In this document: in pieces, positions 55,158 to 64,000 of the stretch
Layout: each line of letters starts with the position of its first letter
Position numbering within the stretch: position 1 is the first letter of the stretch
Assembly: GCA_030374765.1 (NCBI GenBank)
Contig: JARGXX010000033.1
Span: 310,001 to 374,000, forward strand
Length of the DNA: 64,000 nucleotides
Reading direction: 5' to 3'
DNA from: Agarophyton chilense
Lineage: Eukaryota; Rhodophyta; Florideophyceae; Gracilariales; Gracilariaceae
Translations under genes and position numbers: made by a program
Notes under the pieces: model-generated
What the model was told of the DNA's origin: nothing
What the model saw: the letters and a program-made list of their open reading frames with translations, nothing else
Database searches by the model: none

Positions 55158-55752
55158 TCGGTTTGAAACTTATCTCTACCTCCTCGCGGTGCCGGCTGAG
55201 CAGTATTAACTGGCTAACGGATAAAGTCAAGGAGTGATTTTAGGTGGGTGTGAAATCAGATGCTACAGTTGCGATTTCTCACGCTAATAAGCGAAAGAAT
55301 TCAAATTAGTGGGAAAGGTGGGACTGCAAGTGTGGTGTGGGGAATACCCCACGAGCACGACCAGTTTAAGAGACTATATTGATGACTAAGTTATGAAAGA
55401 CTGCGAGTGTGATGAGGACGAAACTATTTGCCTCGGGCACAACCGGAATTGATTAGGTGTCATGTAGAATCAACAATCTTAAATAATGTCACCTTTCTCA
55501 CATTTCCGTCGCGGTGAGGCCCGAGAAAGTTTCTTAAGCTGTAAGGGTGAGTTGCCGAAGGGGAATAATTAGTCAAGAAGATACGGGCCGGAGTGAATCT
55601 TATCTCCACCTCCTTCGCGGTGCCGGCCGGGCAGTATTAACTGTCTAATGGAGAAAGTCAAGGAGTGATCCTTGGTGGGTATGAAATCAGATGCTATTAA
55701 GCAGATGTTTTCAATCACGATTTCTGACGCTAGTAAGCGAAAGAATTCAAAT
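55158..55752 (+). repeat. Direct repeat pair in the DIRS-like leader
   Basis: 55158-55306 recurs at 55587-55752 with about 80-85% identity and one 20-bp insertion. Shared blocks include GCAGTATTAACTG, AAAGTCAAGGAGTGAT, TGAAATCAGATGCTA and AAGCGAAAGAATTCAAATT. PAT and Ngaro elements have split direct repeats, but there one copy lies on each side of the ORFs; here both lie upstream of gag. Confidence 0.8.
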
Positions 55753-56167
55753 TTTTGCAGTTCTGGTCAGAATTTTGGAATTCTCTGAATATTCTGGCTG
55801 GGCTGCGGAGAAGAATTTTATCTTCTCTGTGTGGGTGAGTCCTGGGAGAGGTTAAAGAAGTCGTTGGTGCTGTTTGTTTGTGTCTTGCTGTCTGTGTGTG
55901 GTGTTGTGGGTTGATTGGAGAACTCTCTCAGGACTGTTTTTCTCCTTCAATCCACATAGATACCACACGTGGACAAATGGACACGACGGACAGATGTAAG
56001 AAAAGACTTGGTGATTTTGGCAATCACAAGGTCCGACCATGTACCACTAGGGTAATTCCTAGGGGTCTGGCGGATACGAGGCCTAGACCTAGTTTCCACT
56101 AGTATGGGGGTCAGGTGACGGCTGGACCTTTTTAGGTCACGCCCTCAGTCGGGAGCAGCCCTCTTTA

Positions 56168-57343
56168 ATGCGCAAGCCTCTTCTATGGGTTAAAGTAGCC
56201 TGCTGGTTGGCTTGGGTCGGCCTTCCGGGGCAGTATAGACCTGCTACAAACAAAGATAAAACTCTGTGCTCTATCCTGGCGAAAGCCATCAAGGGAAAGG
56301 GCGGCGGTGCCCTGAAATTGTTCAGGGAGAGACTCGGGGCGAATGAGTCCGAATATTTGGGAGAGAGGCCGACTAGTAGGCGTGCCCTGCTTGAGGCTCT
56401 CAGAAAGGAATTGACGGGGATCCCAAAAGAGGGAGATTTCAATGATCTCTTATGGGGAATCCAAGATGGGACATACCCAATGAGTGTTGCCCGCAAAGAC
56501 GACGAAACTGGACAGGCTCCTGGTGGATCGAGTGGTTCAAAGCAAAAAGACACTGACGAGGAAGATTAGAATGGCGACGTGTACTCTGATAGCTCTGAGG
56601 CTGAGGAGGCTCCGAAGACGCTCAAGGAAACTGAATCGCTTGGTGTTATATTGTCGGCCATTTCTGCTATGCAGAAAGGGCAGGCCAAGATGCTCGAAAT
56701 GCATGGAGCGCTGGAAGGGGAGATCAAAAAGTTGAAGGGGAAGCGGCGTTCTGGCGGCCGTGATCTAGCGAAGGATTTGGATAGAGCTTTAGCTGAGGGA
56801 GGGTTTGACGGCCCGGGTCTCGGTGAGAGTTCTTCTGATTCGGAGCCAGAGGCCGATAAAGATGTGGCTATAAGCGAGAATAAGAAGAGCAACAAAAATT
56901 TCTTCGAGAAGTTTGCAGCTCGCCCTTTCCCGGAACAGTCTTTGCAGGTAGATCTCTTGTTGGGGGAAAATATGCTCCGCAAAGCACTCACGAACTATCC
57001 GACGGTGTCGGCGTGGGTGAAGGCTTGGCGTTTGACAAATATTCGAAGCAAGCGAGAGGCAGCAAGTCTTGCTAAAATAGTAGACTGTATCATTGGATCG
57101 TTTGGGATCATGAGAGCCCGGCGTGAATTGGCAGTTGAAGTCGCTCTACGGCTTTTGGAAGCCGTCATTATGGCAGAGAACTCAGGCAACTGGGATGCTG
57201 CTCGCGAGCTAGAAGAGGATGACAACGAGCTAGTCCCGGAGAAATATCGACGAAGGCTGCATAAATCTGCAAAATTACGTCGTGAACTCGCGGGGCGCTC
57301 CCGTAAAGATAAGTCTGCCCCGGGTGGCGGGGAGACGAATTAG
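56168..57343 (+). pseudogene. DIRS-like gag, split by one TAG
   Basis: Two open stretches in one frame, 56168-56569 and on to 57343, separated only by a TAG at 56567-56569. Together about 391 codons. The first part is basic with helical blocks; around the stop the chain is Gly/Ser/Asp/Glu-rich; the C-terminal part is helical and ends in a Lys/Arg-rich tail. No zinc knuckle. Either a fresh nonsense mutation or a readthrough site. Confidence 0.7.
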
Positions 57344-57394
57344 GGAGTTCATTTAATAAAACAACAACAACAGCAACTCGGGGGATTTGGAGTA

Positions 57395-59293
57395 ATGGAC
57401 ATGCGGGACTTGCTTCCCCTACAGTGGGCGATCCCAGGTGGATCTGGGCATGTGCAAAAACAAGCTAGTATGAGTAGTCGACTAAGGCAGCGTTACGCAA
57501 AGTGGTGCATGCTGGACATGGTTACTAGAAGACTTGTAGCAGGGCTGAATGGCCTATATGCCGGTCATGTCTTCTCTCTAGAGCCTCAAGATGAGGAGAG
57601 AAACGCGGTTCAGCGGTTAGCGACCGCCTTCTTGCGAGACATCGGGGAGGCAGCATGCCGCCGAAATTATTTCGTTGCGGCGGCTGCCGTCGTTAAGGAT
57701 GAAGGCATATTTTATTATGTTGAAAAGCACTCCTGGGAGCTTATCAACCCTGATCTGATGTCACTGCCGGTCGAAGTATTGGCGGCGTCCGCGGACGTCT
57801 TGACATTACTGCCAGAAGAAATTCGGGTCGCTTATGAGTCGCGAGACTCACAGGTGAAACCGAAGTGGGAAAGGGAGGCCCTCCGGAAGCCCTTCTGTGG
57901 GGTTGAAGGAGGAGCATACAAAAGGCTTATTGAAAAGCTGGAGGGAGTGGGAATAATATCGTTACAAAGGGAACAAGCAGAAGTAACGAATGGAGTTTTT
58001 GCGATCCCAAAGAAAGAAAAGGGCAGTCAACGCCTAATTATCAATGCAAGAAATGCTAATAACGCATTTTTCGCAGCCCCAGATACACAGTTGCCCAACC
58101 CAGCAGACCTTGCTAGACTTTATCTGCCTTCGGGCACTAAGCTCTATGTAGGGAAAACTGATATGGACAACCAGTATCACAGAATGAAGATGCCTGAGTG
58201 GTCACGGACGTTATTTGGTCTGCCCAGTATCAGCTATGGAGACTCGCAGTTGTTCCCTGTTGTCTGCTCGATGCCGATGGGATGGTCTCATTCTGTCTAC
58301 ATAGCCCAGAACGTGCACAGGTTTCTGCTTGAGAGAGCCGGGTTGAGACAAGAAGATTGGATATCGGATGTGATCGAGGTATCGGCTTTCCCTTATGGGG
58401 CATACGTCGATGATTATTTTTCTTTGGGTACCGGTTGGGAGGAAAGCGTACAGAATCTGAGAGTGGTTGTCGAAGAGTCCAGGAAGAGTAATCTGCCCTC
58501 CAAACCACAAAAAATATCGTGGCCAGGAGAGAGTGAGTTTACGGAAGTCCTAGGCATTGAAGTACACCTCAATGGCCTGCTAATGCCCGACGCAGTAAAG
58601 TTGCGTAAACTAATAGGGTTAACGGAAGCGGTCATAGGTAGGAGAAGATGGAATTTGAAAATGCTACAGCGACTGTTAGGCAAGTGGGCGTGGTTTTTGT
58701 TGCTCCACCAACGTCCCCTGTTCTCAGTTTTATCCGCGGTATACAAGTTGAGCCGAGCAGAGCATGCGTCCGTGGTGGCCTCAAAAGCCGCTAAGCAAGA
58801 ATTATCTTTGCTCGTTGCTCTTTCACCTTTAATACGCGTTGATTTAACTAGACAATTTGCGGAGACGGTACTTTGCGTTGATGCCAGTTGTTGGGGAGGA
58901 GGCGTCGTTTACACGGCGACAGAAGACCCTATCGGGCTGCTGACAGCGTCCGCGGATGATAAAGTACAATGGATTAACGCGCAACCATGGAAGCTGGCTA
59001 TTAGACACAAATGGCATAAAACATCACCCATCCATATCCTCGAGGGGGAAGCGTGCATTTTAGGGCTTCGATGGGCACTTCGACAACGGAAACATTTTGG
59101 CAAGCGTCTGATAATCTTCATTGACCACCAGGCTCTTATCGGAGCTTTGAAGAAAGGACGCAGCAGTGTGTGCAGTTTTAACCGGATTTGTCGTAGAGTC
59201 GCGGCTTTGCTCTTGGCTGGCAACATCAGACTGGAAGCATTCTATGTGCCGTCAGTAAATAATCCTGCTGATGAACCCTCCAGGCCTGTTTGA
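57395..59293 (+). CDS. DIRS-like reverse transcriptase-RNase H
   Basis: 632 residues from ATG, no stop. RT: GVFAIPKKEKGSQRLIIN, TDMDNQYHRMKMPEWS, SMPMGWSHSVYIAQNVH and the catalytic GAYVDDYFSLG. RNase H: VLCVDASCWGGGVV (Asp), a Glu in HILEGEACILGLRWAL, FIDHQALIGALKKGRS (Asp) and PSVNNPADEPSRPV at the end. It copies the element RNA to DNA. The ORF overlaps the recombinase ORF by 23 bases, as is common in this order. Confidence 0.92.
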   Translation: MDMRDLLPLQWAIPGGSGHVQKQASMSSRLRQRYAKWCMLDMVTRRLVAGLNGLYAGHVFSLEPQDEERNAVQRLATAFLRDIGEAACRRNYFVAAAAVVKDEGIFYYVEKHSWELINPDLMSLPVEVLAASADVLTLLPEEIRVAYESRDSQVKPKWEREALRKPFCGVEGGAYKRLIEKLEGVGIISLQREQAEVTNGVFAIPKKEKGSQRLIINARNANNAFFAAPDTQLPNPADLARLYLPSGTKLYVGKTDMDNQYHRMKMPEWSRTLFGLPSISYGDSQLFPVVCSMPMGWSHSVYIAQNVHRFLLERAGLRQEDWISDVIEVSAFPYGAYVDDYFSLGTGWEESVQNLRVVVEESRKSNLPSKPQKISWPGESEFTEVLGIEVHLNGLLMPDAVKLRKLIGLTEAVIGRRRWNLKMLQRLLGKWAWFLLLHQRPLFSVLSAVYKLSRAEHASVVASKAAKQELSLLVALSPLIRVDLTRQFAETVLCVDASCWGGGVVYTATEDPIGLLTASADDKVQWINAQPWKLAIRHKWHKTSPIHILEGEACILGLRWALRQRKHFGKRLIIFIDHQALIGALKKGRSSVCSFNRICRRVAALLLAGNIRLEAFYVPSVNNPADEPSRPV

Positions 59294-60254
59294 GCTAGCC
59301 AACAAGAGGGTAAACCCAAGAACTCTCCAAAATTACCGTAAAAACTTGCAACGCTTTGTCGAATGGTTGAAAACACTGGATGATTCTAAAAGAAAGTACT
59401 CTACGGCACAGGAGGTGGACAGGTTGTTCACGAGGTATTGTGTAAAGCGGCACAGGGCAAACCCAAACTTGCAGTGGGGCCAAGCGGCCCAAGCCAAAGC
59501 AGGGTTAGAATTTTTCTACCCAAACTAAGTTGGGAAACTACCCTTGTCGGGACTAAGTATCCAAGGGTGGGTAAAAGCTAGGCTGGTACAGCATCATGGG
59601 GTTTGCCCTGAACCGATTACTTATGCAATAGCACTCGACCTGGTTCGGCATGGACAACCGGACATAGGCGTTGGAGTACTACTGCTGTTCGATGGGTATC
59701 TCCGTCTGGGGGATCTGTTGGGACTTGGAATTGACGATATTGTGATACTCGATCTGTCAAGGAAAAGGCCGCACTATGGAAGCATGAATATTTCTATTTC
59801 AAAGCGCGGCCGAAACGAGGCAGTAACAATACGGCCATATTTTATGGCAGTATTGTTGTCTCGATTGATAGAAAAGAGAAGAGTATTAAGGGAACATAAG
59901 CTTTTTAAAATGCCTCCAGCACGATGTAGGGAGCATCTTCGGCGTGCTGCTGCGCGACTTTCAATAACACAAAGTGTTACCCCTCACATGCTGCGGTTTG
60001 GCGGTGCCACAACCGATAAACTTTATGGTCGCCTCACCGACCATGAAATAAAGAACAGAGGTCGTTGGGCGTCAGATAAGAATTTTAAACTCTACATACA
60101 GCCCCACAAGTTGTATGGGTTCATGAAAACTTTGACAGACGCCCAGCGACTTCAGTTCGAGGCGGTTATTGCCAGAGCAGCAACGTTATTCAACGTTAGG
60201 CAACCCGCTTCGGTTGGGGGGTCGGGAGAACGTGCAAGCACTAGAGGAGGCTAG
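59271..60254 (+). pseudogene. DIRS-like tyrosine recombinase, one TAA inside
   Basis: About 327 codons from the ATG at 59271, in one frame, broken only by TAA at 59526-59528 between the N-terminal helical domain and the catalytic domain. The catalytic set is complete: Arg in DGYLRLGDLL, His and Arg in HMLRFGGAT, Trp in RGRWAS, and Tyr in the IQPHKLYGF region. It would insert a circular DNA intermediate without target duplication. Confidence 0.85.
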
Positions 60255-60713
60255 GAGCAGAAATTAAGGGAGGCTCCAGGACTTAGTGATTTCTCGGTGG
60301 GTCAATTTCAGTTTTGGACGGAAAATTGATCAGAATCAAAAAGCTCTGTATAAAATCAATAATTTCTGAAAAACTCTGATTTTCGGACCTCATCGAGACT
60401 TCTTGGGTCCTGGGGTAGTATGGCGTGGAGATGGGTTTGAAGGAGGATGGGTTAAACCGGCTAAGGCTAGCTAGACTTAGGCGCTCGCATGGGCTTCGCG
60501 TGGAATTACAATTAATGAATGCTTTACAATAAATCCTTAGAAATGTTGTTGTTTCAAATAGTATTCCTTTTGTTTAAGCGCGAGCGGTGAGCGAGTGTAG
60601 TTCTATTAGCATACGAACGTAGAGAGCTGGCTAGATTGTTGAAAGTAGGAAATAATTATTATGAATTACTGCTCGGCGCATCTCAGAGATGCGCCAGTTC
60701 ACTTGCAGCCTAA

Positions 60714-61092
60714 CCCTGTGGTGCTAAAGTGGTGATTTTTTTAACTTTTCATTCAGTGATGAAATGTGGTAGACATTCGTAGATCTGCCACAAACAGTAG
60801 GAGACATCACCAAACCATCACCGAAAGTAACCGTGGTGAGCGCCCTTCACAGGGGCCGAAGAGTGCGATGTGCACCACGGTGCACAAGGCAAGTGGCGTC
60901 GTTACCCGGTTAAAGGGGGATCGTTGGAATGCGGACGTTCGCGCGCAAAACGAAAGGGAATGCAAACCATGTCACATTTTTTCCTCTTTTGTGCCCCGCC
61001 ACGATCTACAGAACGAAAATTACCTTTCCCTTTCCTCTTTCCTCTCGATATAGATATCCGGAGAAGATACTGTGAAGCTCTCCCACTTATAG
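60714..61092. other. Spacer between DIRS-like element and transposase relic
   Basis: Short frames on both strands without motif. Probably the start of the next transposon, but no terminal inverted repeat was found. Confidence 0.4.
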
Positions 61093-64000
61093 CAATACAG
61101 TCGAATAATTGCTGTCCGCAATGAGATCGACACACCTCTAACCGCTGATGATCTGTTAGTTATTCAGACGCCAGAAGACATCACAGAACAAGATCTGGGA
61201 CTAAATGTAGCTGATGAACGCGCTCCCATAAATACTGCTTCTCCCAGGCATCCCCTGTTCCGTCATTCACTTAATACGCCACACCATGACTCTCTCCTCG
61301 GTCGTTTACAAGGACCAGCAGATCGACCTAGTGTTCTTTTTGATCGCGCACAGCCGCGAGTCGGACAGGACGATTCAGAGTGTCTCGAAAACGTGATAGA
61401 CAGGACGGAATTCGTGTACAGTGCGCAGACAGGGCGGCGTTGTCGGACAGGAGAGAAAAAAAAAGGTTCAGAGCTTTATATCGAATCGCAGCAGCTAGGA
61501 CTGCCGGTCACTGAGTTTTTTTTTGACGGGGTGGAACGCAATGTATCCGGAATAATCCATCGGAGGTGACGGGATGCGCGGAAGGGTTACTGGCCCTTCG
61601 AGGGGATGGAAGAGTTCTGGGTGCCAACATGGAGAAGGGAAGGTGTAACGCAGAAGCTGTATTACAGCGAGAAGGAAGGTCGGTAAGACGAACGAGGAGG
61701 GCCATTGGCTTCAGTTCAGAGTCAGAGCACGAATCGGATGACGATCCTCCATTCTCCCAACAACCGCCAAGGCTAAAGGAAGATGAATTAGATGTCGCCA
61801 CATCGGACGAGGAGTCCCTCGTCGACAGCCAGCTTGCATTACAGGAACATCACGTGTTCAGGGAGGGAAATGGTGTAAATGACTTACAATGCGCAATGAA
61901 GGACGTAGAGTCCGACATTTTTTTCGATCCCATGTCCTGTCAGGGCGAAAATGGTGGTGCTGAGGAAAGGTTCAATAACGATGGCTCCCTGGAAGATGGT
62001 TCTTCTGATTCACTGCAGCAGGGTGGAAATATGGTAAAACAGCCTGTACTTTCGTCTGACATCAATCAGGCGCAGCAAATGCGACAAGACACAACAACGC
62101 GGAGAGGGAGCCATGTCGGAGGACTGCCAAACTGGGAGTACATGAGCCCTTTTACGGAGCTGCAGGTCGCTGTAGATGACGTTAATTGCGAGCTTGAAAC
62201 CTGATTTATTTCAGAAGTGACAGATATTTTGCGGAATTTGGAAGCCGATATCTGTAGTAGTACGGAAAAAGAGGTAGCGTTAGGTGACAAGGGAGAAGCG
62301 CAGGAGAATTCTGCTTTCTCTAGACTAGAGGCAATGGAAGTGTTCTTACCCAACAGTTTACTTGAAAAGTATGCTCCTGGGCCAACAGGTCCTTAACGAA
62401 AAGAGGAAAAGGGTTTGTATCTGTGAAAGAGCTTCGTGGAGTTGTCATTTTGCACGTTTTAAGTGCATCGTACGGCACCTCTCCGACAGTGATGTACTCG
62501 AGCGACGAACAAAACAGCTTCTTGCAGATGGGTATCAGGTCAAGTCGGTATAGAGACGTGTGGTCAGCACTAAACTCTACTATGGAGAAAAGAGGGGGAA
62601 CGGAATCGCTCTCAACTGGATGGCGTCTGAGATCGAAGGTTGCAAACGACCTTATTGGTGAGCTCGAACATGATGTAGCAGCTGTTAACAGGAGGCTGCT
62701 ATATGTCCCAAATGGTACAGTGTGCTCCTTGGACGATGATCACTAGCGATTGTCCTCACGTGCAGTTACCTCCATAACGACCCTTAAGGAAATCAAATTC
62801 CCCACGAAATCCTTAGGACCTGTGTGCAATGTAGTTTGTTCGGCGTTGACTTCTGTTTTTATAGCCGGTAATTATTCCAGACCGCAAGAGCACCTCATTG
62901 ATACTTGGTTCGCATCGCCCAGCTCATTCAAGAAGCCCCGACAAGAGGGTCTCTACTACCAATGGAAGATGCCATTTTTGCCTCCGACAGGGGCTATAAC
63001 TGCAGTAAAAGCATTGCGTTTGTTAGTGATGTGCTCGGAGCAACTTGTTTTGGAACGCACAAACGATCCTTGGACTACCCGTTCGTGTTTGGCGATGGAC
63101 CAATACGGAAGAAGCACAAAGGTATGGTAATCGAGGAGAAAGGCTGCAGAGCTGTATATGCAGCAAAACAGTAAGTTGGCAAAGGGACAATGAGAAAACT
63201 CCATGCATCTGTTTACAGGGAGAGTTGCTCTGGGAGGATTGCGTCGATATATAGCATCAATGAAAGAATGTTTGGCTCCTCTCATTTTACTTTGATACCT
63301 AAGGATAACTTCAGAGGCTTGAGAGATTTGGAAAAACCGAAGGAAATGAAAAACTTCTTCAGTTGACAAGTTGGTCGAAGGGAGTTACAATCTGTAACAG
63401 CCGACTCAATATCCCAATCTCGAAGCCATCTCGATGAGCATGTCAGTTCTCTGCATCATCTAACATTGTTTCAGTCCGAGGATCCAGTCTGGTTTCTACT
63501 ACGTGCCTTCTGGTTTACGTCACGCACGTCCATCGGATTTGTCAGAGTCATTGCGAAGTCGTTCGATGAAAGAATGGACGTGTTTTCAGAATTATTATAT
63601 GAACTGAGGGATGGTGACGTGCAGGTTGGAATAGAAATTGCAGAACTGTGAGAAGGCCTCAATCAAAAATGGAATCTGCTTGTGTCTTGCTTGGCCATGT
63701 GCAAAGAACTGAACAAGTTAAACGTAAATGAGGTGGGACTGTCCCATCATTTATTGTCTCTAGAGGTGCCAGCATTGCAATCATATCGGAAGACGGAACT
63801 CAATGACATCCTTGAAAAAGCAGGAAGACACCAAAGTGCTTCAGTTCGTAAGAACGAACTCATAGATATGATCGCTGTCCTGCAAGGAGAGGTGAGGGAT
63901 GGGTCCATAAATTTGGATGGAGTGCAGCTTACAGACTTGAAACGCAGCCAGGAGAGAGGCAAAAAACTTTTCCAGCAGCTCAGGAAGGCTTCTATTGAAG
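61093..64000 (+). pseudogene. Decayed DDE-type transposase gene, runs off the window
   Basis: A chain of plus-strand frames. 61093-61569 is open but has no ATG. 61566-62204 is acidic (SSESEHESDDDPP), a usual N-terminal region. The catalytic part reads VCSLDDDH near 62.74 kb, then SRAVTSITTLKEI and LGPVCNVVCSALTSVF, and in another frame DAIFASDRGYNCSKSI and GTHKRSLDYPFVFGDG (62905-63174). DRGY followed by G-T-x-K-R is the second-Asp region of IS4/piggyBac-like transposases. From 63466 one frame (DPVWFLLRAFWFTSRT…) is open to the right edge except for a TGA at 63649. Superfamily not assigned; several frameshifts, so inactive. Confidence 0.55.

Larger units (their letters stand above)
55035..60713 (+). 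mobile_element. DIRS-like tyrosine-recombinase retrotransposon
   Basis: A 5.7-kb element with gag, RT-RNase H and a tyrosine recombinase in overlapping plus-strand ORFs and no integrase or LTR. The ends are set by similarity to the 113-bp miniature at 45758-45870. The left end has a palindromic pair (CGCCGGCG at 55053 and 55066), the right end a perfect 10-bp hairpin (60675-60695). A ~150-bp direct repeat lies in the leader. I see no methyltransferase domain, which is present in many DIRS elements and absent from Ngaro. It is the best preserved element here. Confidence 0.88.

Noticed and set aside
57395..59293. Methyltransferase domain in the DIRS-like element
   Set aside because: The ORF ends right after RNase H and no methyltransferase motif is found elsewhere in the element.
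60675..60713. Right end of the DIRS-like element as a Helitron 3' end
   Set aside because: A hairpin about 14 bases before CTAA resembles a Helitron terminus, but the next base is not T in either copy, there is no Rep/helicase, and the interior is clearly a tyrosine-recombinase retrotransposon.
1..64000. tRNA, rRNA or CRISPR features
   Set aside because: No tRNA cloverleaf, rRNA signature or regularly spaced repeat array was recognised; tRNA-like strings occur only as primer-binding sites.

Overview
This is eukaryotic nuclear DNA, dense in transposable elements and poor in host genes. It holds four LTR retrotransposons in two nested pairs, a third Copia relic, one tyrosine-recombinase (DIRS-type) retrotransposon, a solo-LTR-like insertion and three decayed DNA-transposon or transposase-like genes. 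Only a few candidate host genes lie between them: a secreted cysteine-rich protein at 0.8-1.3 kb, a LURP-one-related (tubby-like fold) protein at 44 kb, and some unrecognised ORFs. TATA boxes, apparently intronless genes and the element repertoire fit an algal or protist genome. A multicellular red alga is my best guess, but nothing in the window proves it.

Layout. 1-5 kb: cysteine-rich secreted protein and a low-complexity ORF with an in-frame minisatellite. 5.0-23.3 kb: Copia A (+ strand, LTRs 5036-5243 and 23075-23284), split inside gag by Gypsy 1 (- strand, 634-bp LTRs 6281-6914 and 16874-17507). 24.3-38.7 kb: Copia B (+ strand, LTRs 24348-24599 and 38422-38672, perfect 5-bp target duplication), split inside pol by Gypsy 2 (- strand, LTRs 28067-28782 and 35490-36204). 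38.8-41.4 kb: a cluster of palindromes, a DDE transposase relic and a broken membrane-protein-like ORF. 42.7-45.9 kb: host-like ORFs and a 113-bp miniature whose two ends match the DIRS element. 46.5-51.6 kb: Copia C (- strand), with a 257-bp solo-LTR-like insertion. 52.9-54.5 kb: a DUF7869-like pseudogene. 55.0-60.7 kb: DIRS-like element, the least decayed one here. 61-64 kb: a decayed DDE-type transposase running off the right edge.

The most interesting pattern is that four LTR elements (Copia A, B, C and Gypsy 1) each carry an ORF on the strand opposite to gag-pol, between the end of pol and the 3' LTR side, tail-to-tail with pol. In Copia A and Copia C these antisense ORFs share a recognisable C-terminal block (Cys near the start, then His-x12-Asp followed by Glu-Lys), which looks like a papain-like cysteine-protease-type fold. 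In Gypsy 1 the antisense ORF is 821 codons and fully open, while the sense pol around it is broken. Priming is also informative: both Gypsy elements have the same 17-nt primer-binding site, complementary to a tRNA 3' end with tRNA-Tyr identity features, and both Copia elements have a site matching the anticodon arm of initiator tRNA-Met (half-tRNA priming).

Inactivated frames in several unrelated elements carry in-frame stop codons with few or no frameshifts, suggesting substitution-driven decay. All function calls rest on reading motifs by eye; no database search was run.
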